Shown here one piece after another: positions 51,901 through 62,114 of a stretch of 64,000 nucleotides of DNA; position 1 is the first letter of the stretch; every line of letters starts with the position of its first letter. Position numbers and translations under genes: made by a program. The notes under the pieces are model-generated. The model made no database searches and was not told the origin of the DNA. It saw nothing but the letters and a program-made list of their open reading frames with translations. Origin of the DNA: JAPPHA01 sp965221575 (GTDB lineage: Bacteria > Pseudomonadota > Alphaproteobacteria > Rhodobacterales > Rhodobacteraceae); NCBI GenBank assembly GCA_965221575.1, contig CBDCSM010000014.1, forward strand, positions 62,001 through 126,000. The letters are read 5' to 3'.

Positions 51901-54519
51901 CTACTGCGCGAGGTCCCCGGTGTACGTTACAGGCAGAATTTCAAGGCCTCGGCCTCCGAGATCGCGAAACGCTTTCTGGCGACAGGAGAAAACAACAATC
52001 TGGAGATCGCGCGCCTGGCGCGTCAGCGCATCGAACATTCGCTCGATGCGGTCATCGTCGGTATAGACGATCGCATCGTCAAGGATGATTGGAGCAGGCG
52101 CACCCGCCTTGGCCAGCATGCGGGCGAAGGCAAGACGGACGAGAAGTGCAATTTGCTCCTGGGTACCGCCTGACAGGATGTCAAAGTCTTCCTTGGTGCC
52201 GGCCCGCATCAGCTCGGTCGGCAAAAGGCTCTCAGCATCGAACTGGATTTGCGCCTCCGGCCAGAAAAGCCGAAGGAGCGGGACGAGTTCCTGCATCACC
52301 GGTTCGACATAGCGGTCACGGGCGGACGCGCGGGCGGTCTCCAGGGCCTCTCCGAGCCTCTTGAGGACCGCGACTTCGAACTCGAGATCTGCGAGACGTG
52401 TCCTGGCATTCGTGAGACGGGTGTCGGTGTCAGCCAACTCCTCATCCACCGCTTCGCCCGCCTGGCTTCCGATGAAGGTGTCGAGCCTTGCCAGCTCAAG
52501 GCGAATGCGTTCACTGTCCTTGCGTACGCGTTCGATGACCGAACGCGCCCGTTCCAGCGCCGCCGCCGCGATGTCAAGATCTGGCGCGGCCTCTTCCAAA
52601 TTCATGCGCCGCCTGATGGCGTCCTCCAACCTCGCGCGAGCGCGCGAAAGGGCCTCTTCGCGGCTTGCTCTTTCGGCATTCGGATCGTCGATCCCGGAAA
52701 GGGTGGCCTCCGCGCGCGCCAGGCGCGTGCGGGCGCTCTCGGTGGCAGCTTCAGCCCTTTCGGTTGCTGCCTTCGCCTGTGCATGTTCCGAACAAGCGGC
52801 CTCGTATTCCTCGGACGCTTCCGCTCGGGCTCGTCTTGCCGACTCGTCCTCCTGTTGCGCTTCCTCGATGGTAGGAAGATTGTCCTCGCTTTCCGTTTTT
52901 TCCGGAATCGCAGCGAGCTGATCACGGAGGGCATCGACACCATCGGGCGCCACGTTCCGCAGGTCCGCCTCTGCATTCCGCAGGGACAGTTCTGCCTTGC
53001 GCCTTCGGTTTACCGACGCGCGAACGTCTTCAACGGATTTCGCATCGGCGGCCTGGAGCGCTTGCGCCAATTCCACTTCCGCCCGTGCCGAGGTTTCGTC
53101 ATCCGGACGCTGACCCGGGCGGACGTCCAGCTGCCCTATACCGTCGATGTCCAGCCGTGCTCCGTCGGGGAGCGGTAGCCGCTTGCCGCCGGGAAGTGGT
53201 TTTCCGCTGATGGAAACACCATCCGTTCGGCCGGGTGCGTAAGTCACGGTAATGGCGGGGGCTTCAAGTTCGCGGGCTCGACGCACGACACGCGCGGACT
53301 CGTCGAGCCGCTCAAGTTTCTCGAGCACTTGATCGGCAAGCTCCTTCCTGGCCTTCGCCGCTGCCTCCTCGGCCTGCCGCCTCAGTTCCTGCGTGCGTTC
53401 AATTTTTCGGGCCAGTTCCTTGCGACGCTCGGTTTCGGCGGCGGCTCTCGCCGCAAGGAGCACCGTCTTCACTGTGTCGGCCGCGAGCTCGGCGCGTGCG
53501 TTCGCGATATCGCGGACGTTCAACGCTTCGGACCGCTCCGCTTCGCTGCCGCGTAGTTCTGACATCGCCCGCCGAGCTTGCTCCTTTGCATCCTGAAGTG
53601 CCTCGACTGCCTTGTCTCGCTCGGCCAGGTCCCTGTCCAGCAACGCCAACTGCTCTTCTGCGCGCCCGGCCTCAACGCGCGTGGTATGCTCCACACTCTT
53701 GGCTTGTTCGAGTGAATCGGCGTGGCGAACCGCGATGGAATGCGCGGCTTCCGCTTCTGCGAGCCGCACCTTGCGTTTTTCCTGTTCGACGGGATCATCC
53801 AGCTCAACAAGCTCGCGCCGGAGACTGCGGCGGCGATCCAGTTCCTGCCGCAATCGTTCCGACTTCGCCATGAAGTCCCGGCGCGCCGCGTCAAGTTTTT
53901 CAACTTCATCTTGCCATTGCCTCAAAGGGCCATCTGCCTTGGCGCGACCTGTCGGGGTAAGATACCGTCCGAGGTCGCGCCGGCAACGGTCGTGAGCGGC
54001 ATCCATGCGCCGGCCCCCGGTGATGGCTTCAACTTCTCCCGCGACTGAGGTCAACAGATCGCGCCGCGTGGAATGCGAGGCGTCGCCATCGTCGAGGCTG
54101 GTCTGCCCCTGCCGGACCCAGAGCAGGGCCGCCGGGCCCCCGTCCCTGGGCGCTTTCAGGATGTCGGAAATCCAGCCCTCGGCCTCATCGGCCTGCCTCA
54201 CCAGCTGGTCGCCGGCCTTGATCCGTGCATCGCCATTGCGCCGGTGACTCCAGCGTTTCTCGATCCGGAAAACGCCTTCGGCGACCTCGATTTCGACCGA
54301 CACGGCAGGGTCGCCCCCGGCATGCGGTACGAGGCTCCGGATTTCCTTGTCCCACGCCCTCCTCGGCTTGAAAAAGACGGCGTGCAACGCATCGAGCACG
54401 GTCGACTTGCCGTGCTCATTGGGGGCGGACAGGACATTCAGCCCGTCGCCGATACCACCGATTTCGACAGGATCGACGAAACGGCGGATGTTTTCCAGGC
54501 GGATCGATCTGAGCCTCAC
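51901..54519 (-). CDS. YhaN/SbcC-like SMC-type ATPase
   Basis: AAA/SMC-like ATPase of 872 aa. Walker A SAPNEHGKST at residues 31-40, ABC signature LSGGTQEQIALLVRLAFARML and Walker B APIILDDAIVYTDDDRIERMF near the C-terminus. Long coiled coils (about 200-410 and 480-740) are interrupted by a Pro/Gly-rich beta insertion at about 419-470 in place of a CxxC zinc hook. It starts with GTG overlapping the stop of the nuclease gene (GTGA). With the partner it likely forms a DNA-end-processing complex like YhaO-YhaN. Confidence 0.85.
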   Translation of the reverse strand: MRLRSIRLENIRRFVDPVEIGGIGDGLNVLSAPNEHGKSTVLDALHAVFFKPRRAWDKEIRSLVPHAGGDPAVSVEIEVAEGVFRIEKRWSHRRNGDARIKAGDQLVRQADEAEGWISDILKAPRDGGPAALLWVRQGQTSLDDGDASHSTRRDLLTSVAGEVEAITGGRRMDAAHDRCRRDLGRYLTPTGRAKADGPLRQWQDEVEKLDAARRDFMAKSERLRQELDRRRSLRRELVELDDPVEQEKRKVRLAEAEAAHSIAVRHADSLEQAKSVEHTTRVEAGRAEEQLALLDRDLAERDKAVEALQDAKEQARRAMSELRGSEAERSEALNVRDIANARAELAADTVKTVLLAARAAAETERRKELARKIERTQELRRQAEEAAAKARKELADQVLEKLERLDESARVVRRARELEAPAITVTYAPGRTDGVSISGKPLPGGKRLPLPDGARLDIDGIGQLDVRPGQRPDDETSARAEVELAQALQAADAKSVEDVRASVNRRRKAELSLRNAEADLRNVAPDGVDALRDQLAAIPEKTESEDNLPTIEEAQQEDESARRARAEASEEYEAACSEHAQAKAATERAEAATESARTRLARAEATLSGIDDPNAERASREEALSRARARLEDAIRRRMNLEEAAPDLDIAAAALERARSVIERVRKDSERIRLELARLDTFIGSQAGEAVDEELADTDTRLTNARTRLADLEFEVAVLKRLGEALETARASARDRYVEPVMQELVPLLRLFWPEAQIQFDAESLLPTELMRAGTKEDFDILSGGTQEQIALLVRLAFARMLAKAGAPAPIILDDAIVYTDDDRIERMFDALTRQARDLQIVVFSCRQKAFRDLGGRGLEILPVTYTGDLAQ

Positions 54520-55649
54520 CGCGCATCCTCCGTCAGGTAGCCGTACAACCTGCTGAGTGCGGCAGCCGCAATGCTCCGGTCCCCCGCGCTCCTGGCGGCG
54601 TCGCCGGACTCGTCGTACAGTGCCTTTGCCGCCTCGCGCAGCGCGCCTCCCCGGGCGATGTCATCGAGGTCGTCCGGACTGGCCTCGGTCGCAAGTTCCG
54701 CGTCGACGAGATCGAAGTACCCGAACTCTGGCGCAACGTCATCGGCAGTCCGCACCAGTTCCACGCGCTGCGGAAGACGGGCCCAACCCGAGGCCCGGAC
54801 CCGAACCAGGGTATCTCGACGAGCCGTTCCACACTCGGGCAGAACCGCGGCAAGGGCATTCCCGGCACTCTGTTCGGGCGTCAGTTGCAGGGGAAGGTCT
54901 TGCCAGTTGAAGCGGCCGGTCCTGATCTCGGTCACCTCGGGCTCGGCCCCCGGTGCTGGAATCGTCACCGCAAGGCAGACTCCGCGTCCCGGGTGCTTGA
55001 AACGGTCCCGCTCCGGCGAACCGGAATAGAACGTGCGTTTGCCGATTTTCCTCGCACCGTGCCAATCGCCAATGGCGAAGTAGTCGAGACCGGCGGTCGT
55101 CGCCCGGTCTGGCGGGATCGTCTCCGCACCGTCGTCTTCGCTTCCGAACGTCACGGTACCGCCATGCGCAAGGCCTATACGCAAAAAGCCTTCGGGACTC
55201 TCACGGTCCCTCATCCACTCCGTCGCATCGCGGCCGGGGAACCGGCTTGGCACCGGTGACGGAAGAAGCACGGTGCCGGGGGCGATCTCGACGGGCGCGG
55301 CATCAAGGCAAAGATGCACATTGTCAGGTGATTGCGCACGGACGGGTTCCCAAAGCGCTTCGGCGGCGAGGCTGTCATGGTTTCCGGGAATGATCCACCA
55401 ATGGATTTCCCCGTCGGCAGCCATCGCGGCAAACGCCTGCTGACGGATCCGGTCGGACGGCGTCTCGGTATCGAAGAGATCACCGGCGATCAGCACATGG
55501 CCCGCCTGGTGGTCGCGCGCGGCGGCCAAGATACTGCCAATCGCGGCGTGCCGGGCTTCCGTCAGGCGACCACGGATGTCCTCGGGAAAGTTCCCGAAGC
55601 GTCGGCCCAAGTGCAGATCAGAGGAATGGATGAAGCGAAATCCGGCCAT
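54516..55649 (-). CDS. YhaO/SbcD-like DNA repair metallophosphoesterase
   Basis: Calcineurin-like phosphoesterase of 377 aa. FIHSSDLHLGRRFG, LIAGDLFDTETPSD, IIPGNHDSLAAEALW and a later DYFAIGDWHGARKIG give the metal-binding Asp, His, Asn residues of Mre11/SbcD nucleases. The C-terminal third would contact the ATPase. It is first in a two-gene operon with the SMC-type ATPase; overlap of four bases implies a stoichiometric complex. Confidence 0.88.
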   Translation of the reverse strand: MAGFRFIHSSDLHLGRRFGNFPEDIRGRLTEARHAAIGSILAAARDHQAGHVLIAGDLFDTETPSDRIRQQAFAAMAADGEIHWWIIPGNHDSLAAEALWEPVRAQSPDNVHLCLDAAPVEIAPGTVLLPSPVPSRFPGRDATEWMRDRESPEGFLRIGLAHGGTVTFGSEDDGAETIPPDRATTAGLDYFAIGDWHGARKIGKRTFYSGSPERDRFKHPGRGVCLAVTIPAPGAEPEVTEIRTGRFNWQDLPLQLTPEQSAGNALAAVLPECGTARRDTLVRVRASGWARLPQRVELVRTADDVAPEFGYFDLVDAELATEASPDDLDDIARGGALREAAKALYDESGDAARSAGDRSIAAAALSRLYGYLTEDAR

Positions 55650-56549
55650 GCGTCACCTACCCGAAGACCGGTTGCAGGGTGCGAACATGCTCGCTGCGGT
55701 GCCCGTCCCGCCTCGGCCCGACCAATGCATAAAGGCTTGGCTACCGCACGTCACGGCACCAGGAAATCCGTGCCGTTTACATGTCCGGCGCACGCCCCGC
55801 CCAGAAAATGGTCGCGATCCGGTCACCAGCTACTTCTACATCTGTGACGCAATCCTCGCACCCGGCGCAATTTACTGTTTCCTCCGGCGAAGCTGTCCCG
55901 AAAAGCAGGGGAAGCGCTGCGTCGATATCCGTACGCGCACCGGTAACGCTGCCTCCAAGGCTGGCCATATCCATGCCGGGGCAGAGCGCGACCCACCCTT
56001 TCCTTCACGCTCGACGATTGCTGTCAACCGCCTCTTCATGGCGTTAAACCCCTAGAATTGAAGGTTTTTCGCCCGCATCGAGGCGATTTCCCCTGTTTCG
56101 TCGAATGCCACGTTCGATCTTCCCGCGGCAGCTTATCTCACACGCAACAATTCCGATCAACTTCGCAAGCCGTCGGGATCGAGCAATTCCACTTGTATGG
56201 ATCCCGCGGAGTGCGCACTCGGCGAGCGTGTTGCACGCCAGCGCCGCTGCCGACCATGACTTTCGATCGGCCGGCGCGCAGAGACTGCAACAGGATCCGC
56301 GGGCGATATCAGCGCCAACGCCGAAAACACGCATGATTGTCGCAGCGCCATGATCCGGTTCGGTCTCACGAATCCGGTCCTGGCGACGCATGATTTCCCG
56401 CACCGTCACCCGCGTTTCCGTTCGGGAAATCCGGTCGGCAGGAAGTTCTTGAGGCGTGGGTCGCCGGTTTTCTGTCCAAGGATCGAACACCGGCATTGAT
56501 CCAGCATGCCAAACTCAATACTTTTGTCATTTGCCCGAGGTTCACTCGA
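55650..56549. other. long intergenic region before hslO
   Basis: About 900 bases between divergent operons. The only frame with some appeal is 55777-55974 (minus), described separately. Other frames are Arg- and Pro-rich shadows. No tRNA-like or obvious hairpin-terminator structure was recognised. Confidence 0.35.
55777..55974 (-). CDS. possible small Cys-motif protein
   Basis: Frame of 65 aa: DIDAALPLLFGTASPEETVN leads into CAGCEDCVTDVEVAGDRIATIFWAG. The CxxCxxC run could bind metal and the beta-strand pattern is protein-like. An AGGAAAGGG string lies about 20 bases upstream, too far for a good ribosome site. I do not recognise a family. Confidence 0.25.
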   Translation of the reverse strand: MDMASLGGSVTGARTDIDAALPLLFGTASPEETVNCAGCEDCVTDVEVAGDRIATIFWAGRAPDM

Positions 56550-57503
56550 ATGCCGCAGTTGGCCAACCGATACGAAAACTCCGCGATCATGCTGAAGGAT
56601 CGGGTTCAGGCGTTCAGGCTTGAGCACATTGGAACCCGGGGACGCCTCGTTCGACTCGGCCCGACCCTTGACGCGGTGTTCACCCACCATGATTATCCCA
56701 TGGCCGTTGCGGAACTGGTGGCCGAGGCGGTGCTGCTGACTGCCCTGATCGGCCAGGCCATGAAACTCCGGTGGAAACTCTCGCTCCAGATCCGGGGCAA
56801 CGGCCCGGTACGCCTGATCGCGACGGACTTCCACGCACCGAGCCGCAAGGGCGCGCCCGGACGCCTCCGGGCATATGCAGGATTCGACGATATCCTGCGC
56901 CGACCGGATGCGGGATCAGGCATCGAACTGCTTGGCGAGGGATATTTTGCCGTGATCATCGACCAGGGAAAGAACCTGCGTCCATACCAGGGAATCACCC
57001 CGCTCGCCGGCAAGACACTTGCCAGGTGCGCCGAGACGTTCTTTTTCCAGTCGGAGCAGTTGCCGAGCCTGTTCAGAATCGCGATTTCGGGCAGAACCGG
57101 TGATGATGCCAGAACAACCTGGCACGGAGGCGGTCTCATGATGCAGCAGTTGCCGCCCGGGAAAGTGAACGCCGCCGATTCTGATCATGAGGATGCGTGG
57201 GAGCGCATGAGAATTCTCCTCGATTCGGCAACACCAGATGAGATGATCGGACCGGATGTTTCGCCCGAACAATTGATCGTCAGGCTGTTCCATTCCGAGA
57301 ACCCGCAGATTTCCGAGGCGTTTCCGGTTGCGTTTGGTTGCAACTGCAGCCCCGAACGGGTCCGCCAATCCCTTTCGATCTATTCGGCTCGTGACATCAG
57401 TACGATGACAAACAGCGACGGCAAGGTGACGGCAGATTGCCAGTTTTGCGGCGCACATTACGAGTTCGAGCCGGGCACCCTCGGGTTCGAGGCACGAACG
57501 TGA
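56550..57503 (+). CDS. hslO: Hsp33 redox-regulated chaperone
   Basis: Hsp33 of about 317 aa. The substrate-binding N-domain includes VRLGPTLDAVFTHHDYPMAVAELVAEAVLLTALIG and IDQGKNLRPYQGITPLAG. The zinc/redox switch is the C-terminal CNCSPERVRQSL with CQFCGAHYEF (CxC and CxxC). Oxidation releases zinc and activates holdase function. Met 56550 or 56589 are both possible starts. Overlaps the Nudix gene as GTGA. Confidence 0.93.
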   Translation: MPQLANRYENSAIMLKDRVQAFRLEHIGTRGRLVRLGPTLDAVFTHHDYPMAVAELVAEAVLLTALIGQAMKLRWKLSLQIRGNGPVRLIATDFHAPSRKGAPGRLRAYAGFDDILRRPDAGSGIELLGEGYFAVIIDQGKNLRPYQGITPLAGKTLARCAETFFFQSEQLPSLFRIAISGRTGDDARTTWHGGGLMMQQLPPGKVNAADSDHEDAWERMRILLDSATPDEMIGPDVSPEQLIVRLFHSENPQISEAFPVAFGCNCSPERVRQSLSIYSARDISTMTNSDGKVTADCQFCGAHYEFEPGTLGFEART

Positions 57504-58219
57504 CGGCCGGAACCCATCCCCGGTCCGGTCCTGGCGGGATCGATGACGCGACAGCCGGAGCGATGCCCGGCTTGCGGGCCCTCAATTCTGGGGCCTCAGG
57601 TGACCCGGCGGTCACTCCCGAAAGCCTGCGTATCGCGATCGCAAACCAGTGCCGTCACCCGCCTTCGAGCGATTTCGATCTCAACCCGGACCGCCGTCAT
57701 CCGTCATCCGTGCGGTTGCGCCGGGCCGCCGTTCTGATTCCGGTCGTATTCAGGTCGGCAGGCACGACGATCATTCTCACCCGGCGCCATGAAGCGATGA
57801 AACACCATCCTGGCCAGATTTCGTTTCCCGGGGGCAAGGTCGAGGAGTTCGACGCCGGCCCGGTTGAAGCTGCCTTGAGAGAATCCTGGGAGGAGATCGG
57901 CCTCCAGGCCGGTTGCGTCGACATCATCGGCCCTGTCCGGGACCACGTCACGGTTACGGGGTTCAGGGTGACGCCCATAGTCGGCGTCGTCGCGAACGAG
58001 TTCGAACCTGTTCCGCGGGACGGCGAAGTCGACGAAATCTTCGAGGTTCCGCTGGCGCATGTCATCGAACCGGAAAACTACAGTATTCAGGAACGTATCT
58101 GGCAGGGCCAGTTGCGACGGTACTTCATCGTTCCCCATGGCCCCCATTACATCTGGGGAGCCACGGCCCGGATTCTCGGAATGCTCTCGTCATGTATTCG
58201 GGACCATGGCGAAAATTGA
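57500..58219 (+). CDS. Nudix CoA pyrophosphatase-like hydrolase
   Basis: Nudix hydrolase of 239 aa from GTG 57500. The CoA-pyrophosphatase sub-motif ILTRRHEAMKHHPGQISFPGG runs directly into the Nudix box GGKVEEFDAGPVEAALRESWEEIGL. It probably cleaves CoA or related dinucleotides. The gene overlaps hslO by four bases and cca by 14, an order seen in other alphaproteobacteria. Confidence 0.88.
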   Translation: MTAGTHPRSGPGGIDDATAGAMPGLRALNSGASGDPAVTPESLRIAIANQCRHPPSSDFDLNPDRRHPSSVRLRRAAVLIPVVFRSAGTTIILTRRHEAMKHHPGQISFPGGKVEEFDAGPVEAALRESWEEIGLQAGCVDIIGPVRDHVTVTGFRVTPIVGVVANEFEPVPRDGEVDEIFEVPLAHVIEPENYSIQERIWQGQLRRYFIVPHGPHYIWGATARILGMLSSCIRDHGEN

Positions 58220-59354
58220 AGCGGACTGGATATTTTCCGAAACAGTCCGCGCGGTATTCAAGGCGTTTCACGATGCGGGAAGAGACGTATTGCTGGTTGG
58301 CGGGTGCGTCCGCGATGCGCTCCTCGGAAAGGTGGCCACCGACATCGACATGGCGACCGATGTCCTTCCGGACGATGTTCTCGCGATCGCGGGTGCGGCT
58401 GGAATCACGGCCGTTCCGCTTGGAATCGAACATGGCACCGTCCGTCTGGTCGTTTCAGGGAAGCCAGTCGACATAACGACCTTTCGAAGCGACATCGAGA
58501 CCGACGGACGGCATGCGACCGTCGCGTTTGGAACGCAGATCGGCGAGGACGCCGCGCGAAGAGATTTCTCTATCAACGCGTTGTATGCCCGGGCGGACGG
58601 GACGGTTGTCGATCCGCTCGGCGCGCTGGCAGATCTCCACGAAGGCCGGGTCCGTTTCATAGGGAAACCGGGGGATCGAATCCGCGAGGATTATCTGAGA
58701 ATCCTTCGGTTCTTTCGCTTCCACGCTGCCTACGGACATCCTGATCTCCCGATTGACGCAGCCTCAGTCGCCGCATCGGCCGAATTGTCATCGGGGATTG
58801 ATCGCCTGTCACGGGAAAGGATCACGGCCGAGCTTGGAAAACTCCTTGCGATCGCTAGCCCGGTTCCGTCAGTTCGAGCCATGGATGAGGCCGGCGTATT
58901 GGAGCGCTGCCTGCCCGGCGCCAGCCGCACCGTATTCGAACGCGTTGTCGCGTTGGAATACGTGCTGGCGTTGCCGCCCGACTGGCTATCGAGACTTGTC
59001 GCCCTTGGGGGAAAGCGCACGCGCATTCGCCTCAGCCGCAGAGATTCCCGGAGAATCGAAGAAATCCGGAAACTGGCCAAGAGCGATATTTCGCCCGCCG
59101 AGGCGGCTTACAGGTTCGGTCGGGAGACCGCGACGGGCGCGGCATTGCTCCGCACCGCACGAGCCGGAAGAAACGCCGATCCGGCCTTGCCGCGGGAAAT
59201 CGCGCGGGGCAGCACTGCCCGTTTCCCGCTCCGCGCTGCCGATCTTCAACCGGCCTTCTCGGGAAAGGCGCTCGGGGATCGCCTCCGGCAACTGGAAACA
59301 CGCTGGATCGAGTCCGGCTTCATCCTGACCAGGAGTCAGCTTCTCGACCAATGA
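58206..59354 (+). CDS. cca: CCA tRNA nucleotidyltransferase / poly(A) polymerase family
   Basis: Class II nucleotidyltransferase of 382 aa. LLVGGCVRDALLGKVATDIDMATDV (GG at 32-33 and DxD at 46-48) is the catalytic head; RRDFSINALYARADG and EDYLRILRFFRFHAAYG follow. It adds or repairs the 3' CCA of tRNAs. Start 58206 lies within the Nudix reading frame end. Confidence 0.92.
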   Translation: MAKIEADWIFSETVRAVFKAFHDAGRDVLLVGGCVRDALLGKVATDIDMATDVLPDDVLAIAGAAGITAVPLGIEHGTVRLVVSGKPVDITTFRSDIETDGRHATVAFGTQIGEDAARRDFSINALYARADGTVVDPLGALADLHEGRVRFIGKPGDRIREDYLRILRFFRFHAAYGHPDLPIDAASVAASAELSSGIDRLSRERITAELGKLLAIASPVPSVRAMDEAGVLERCLPGASRTVFERVVALEYVLALPPDWLSRLVALGGKRTRIRLSRRDSRRIEEIRKLAKSDISPAEAAYRFGRETATGAALLRTARAGRNADPALPREIARGSTARFPLRAADLQPAFSGKALGDRLRQLETRWIESGFILTRSQLLDQ

Positions 59355-59490
59355 CCGTTTCTCAGGTATCGGATCCGTCCTGTCGATGCGCCATCGCTAT
59401 CGCGAATCTTCGGAGCCGGTCATGCGGGATGGCCACCTTTCCCGACCATTTTCACGGCAGAGCGGCAATCTGCCGGTTCGGAGAAACCGC

Positions 59491-60084
59491 TTGAGCACAT
59501 CTTCATTTGACCCGCTCTATCTCTTCCTCCTGGTCGCGATGGCGAGCCCGGGGCCGAATATCATTCTCCTCACCACCTACGGAGCAAGGTTCGGGTTCCG
59601 GGCGAGCGTCACTCCCTTGCTCGGAATCGTCATCGGCGTCGGAATCATCGGAGCCGCGACCGGTCTCGGAATCGGTTCGCTGCTCAATTCCGTCCCGGAA
59701 CTGACGCTCGTCGCCAAGATCGCCTCCGCATCCTGGATCCTGTGGATGGCCTTGTCACTCTTCAATGCCGAACGGAAACAGGGCCAACCCCGCCGGGTTC
59801 GCCCCATGACCTTTGTCGAGGCGGTTCTCTTCCAGTGGGTAAATCCGAAAATCTGGGCCATTGCCCTCGCGGCGGCAGCCGGGTTCACTAAAGGGCTGCC
59901 ACCCTTCGATGAAGCGGCAAGGTTCGGAGTCGCATTTTCCTGCGTCAACCTGTTCGTCTGCACCTCCTGGACCGCAGTGGGATCACTTCTTGGTCAGTTC
60001 CTGAGATCAGAACAGACCTGGCGGTGGTTCATGGCAATCATGGCGTTTTTGCTGGCGGCATCTGCCGCTATGGTATTCATGTAG
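59491..60084 (+). CDS. LysE family amino acid exporter
   Basis: LysE/RhtB translocator of 197 aa with six helices: YLFLLVAMASPGPNIILLTTYGARFGFRASVTPLLGI is the family start, and FVEAVLFQWVNPKIWAIALAAAAGF the central motif. I use TTG 59491 with GGAG upstream; an ATG 35 codons earlier (59386) gives a hydrophilic extension unlike homologues. Exports amino acids or derivatives; substrate unknown. Confidence 0.85.
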   Translation: MSTSSFDPLYLFLLVAMASPGPNIILLTTYGARFGFRASVTPLLGIVIGVGIIGAATGLGIGSLLNSVPELTLVAKIASASWILWMALSLFNAERKQGQPRRVRPMTFVEAVLFQWVNPKIWAIALAAAAGFTKGLPPFDEAARFGVAFSCVNLFVCTSWTAVGSLLGQFLRSEQTWRWFMAIMAFLLAASAAMVFM

Positions 60085-60115
60085 CACCCGGGAGAACGTG
60101 GTCAGGTCCCCGCAC

Positions 60116-61999
60116 ATGCAAATGATCTTTCGCCAATTCGAAAACTGCATCGACCCGTACGGCCCCTACGACGAGAACGACGTGCCGCCCGCACGGCTAT
60201 GGCCGTTCCTGCAGTCCTTCCTCAAGCCGTTTCGCTGGGTGCTTGTGGCCTGCGTCGTCCTTACCGCCCTGGTCGGTATCGGCGAAATCCTGCTGATCTA
60301 TCTCGCGGGCCAGATCGTCGACTTTCTCTCGGGCGCCGAACCCGACGAGTTCTTTGCCACGTACTGGATTCCTGTCCTGGCAGTCGCCGTGGGACTGGTC
60401 CTCGTGTGGCCCGTGGTCGTGCTCCTCCACGCGCTGTTCATGAACCAGACCGTGTTTCCCAATCTTGGGACGTTGATTCGCTGGCGGTCGCACCGTCACG
60501 TCATCAGGCAGTCGGTGGGCTGGTTCGAAAACGACTTCGCGGGCCGGATTACGAATCGGATCATGCAGACGGCACCGGCGGCCGGGGAAGCTGTCTACCA
60601 GGTGCTCGACGCGGGAACCTATGCCGTGACCTATGTCATTGCAGCCAGTTTTCTCCTGATCGACGCTGACGGGTGGCTGGTATTGCCGCTCCTGGCCTGG
60701 GCAACATTCTACATATTGCTCATGGTCATGTTCATTCCACGGATCGGGCGCGCGTCTCGGGCATTCTCGGACGCCCGCTCGGCGATCACGGGGCGCATCG
60801 TCGACAGTTATACCAACATCGAGTCGGTCAAGCTCTTCGCCCACAGCGGCATCGAGGAAGAATACGCCAGGGAAGTCATCGAAAACTCCCGCAAGGCGTT
60901 CCAGCGGCAGATGCGGCTGATCACACTGACACAGACAATGTTGAATGCGCTCAACATGTTCCTGATCGTCTCGGTTGTCGGCCTTACCATCTATCTCTGG
61001 AGTATCGGGAACGCCACTGTCGGCGCGGTTGCCGCAACGACAGCCCTGACGCTTCGCCTGCACAACATGACCGGGTGGATCATGTGGGCGATGTCATCAC
61101 TCTTCGAAAATCTCGGTGTCGTGTCTGAGGGAATGATGACGATTGCGCAGCCGATCGACCTGACCGATTCCGAAGATGCCGTGGAACTCGACCTCGAGGG
61201 AGGCGAAGTCCATTTCGAAAATGTCGTACATCACTACGGGAAGCTCTACGGCGGGCTTTCGGGCATCACGCTCACCGTGCGGGCGGGCGAAAAGGTCGGA
61301 ATTGTCGGCAGGTCGGGAGCAGGCAAGTCGACGCTCGTCAAGCTTCTGCTCCGTTTTTACGACACCGAGTCCGGTGTCATCTCGATCGACGGACAGAACA
61401 TCTCGCAGCTGTCACAGACGTCCCTGAGATCGCGAATCGGGATGATCACCCAGGACAATTCGCTTCTTCACCGGTCAGTTCGGGAAAATATCGCCTATGG
61501 GCGCCCCGATGCCGCCGACGCGGAGATCCGGGAGGCCGCACGCAAGGCCGAAGCAGACCGTTTCATCGACGGATTGCGCGATATGGAGGGAAGGACCGGA
61601 TACGACGCATTCGTCGGCGAACGGGGAGTCAAGCTCTCCGGCGGACAAAGGCAACGCATTGCGCTGGCCCGGGTGATCCTCAAGAACGCGCCAATTCTCG
61701 TTCTTGATGAAGCGACATCGGCCCTGGATTCCGAAATCGAGGCCAGCATCCAGGAAACCCTTTACGGAATCATGGAAGGGAAGACGGTGATCGCCATTGC
61801 CCACCGACTTTCAACCATAGCGCGGATGGACAGGATCATCGTGCTCGACCGGCAGAAGATCGCCGAAGCCGGAACCCATGACGAACTTCTCGCAAAGGAG
61901 GGAATCTACGCCCGATTCTGGAGAAGCCAGTCGGGAGGATTTCTCGGAATCGATCACGTATCGACAAAACAGAAACAATTTGTCGGCACAGACACGTGA
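60116..61999 (+). CDS. ABC transporter, fused permease/ATP-binding exporter
   Basis: Half-transporter of 627 aa with six N-terminal helices (residues about 30-320) and a C-terminal ATPase. Walker A VGRSGAGKSTLVKLLLRFYD, signature LSGGQRQRIALARVIL and Walker B ILVLDEATSALDSEIE are intact. It works as a homodimer or with a distant partner to export a lipid, peptide or drug. Ends convergent to xseB. Confidence 0.92.
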   Translation: MQMIFRQFENCIDPYGPYDENDVPPARLWPFLQSFLKPFRWVLVACVVLTALVGIGEILLIYLAGQIVDFLSGAEPDEFFATYWIPVLAVAVGLVLVWPVVVLLHALFMNQTVFPNLGTLIRWRSHRHVIRQSVGWFENDFAGRITNRIMQTAPAAGEAVYQVLDAGTYAVTYVIAASFLLIDADGWLVLPLLAWATFYILLMVMFIPRIGRASRAFSDARSAITGRIVDSYTNIESVKLFAHSGIEEEYAREVIENSRKAFQRQMRLITLTQTMLNALNMFLIVSVVGLTIYLWSIGNATVGAVAATTALTLRLHNMTGWIMWAMSSLFENLGVVSEGMMTIAQPIDLTDSEDAVELDLEGGEVHFENVVHHYGKLYGGLSGITLTVRAGEKVGIVGRSGAGKSTLVKLLLRFYDTESGVISIDGQNISQLSQTSLRSRIGMITQDNSLLHRSVRENIAYGRPDAADAEIREAARKAEADRFIDGLRDMEGRTGYDAFVGERGVKLSGGQRQRIALARVILKNAPILVLDEATSALDSEIEASIQETLYGIMEGKTVIAIAHRLSTIARMDRIIVLDRQKIAEAGTHDELLAKEGIYARFWRSQSGGFLGIDHVSTKQKQFVGTDT

Positions 62000-62114
62000 T
62001 GCGCTTCTCGGTGCGTCGCCGATTCCGCTCGCCAGAACTACCGGCTTCAGCGGAAGACCGGCCTGAAATTCCCCGACCGATTCACCCGGCACCCGTCAAA
62101 AGGCGACCGGACCG

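Noticed and set aside
56044..56496. 150-codon minus-strand frame before hslO
   Set aside because: Arg/Cys/Ala-rich without a protein-like pattern, and it has no plausible ribosome site.
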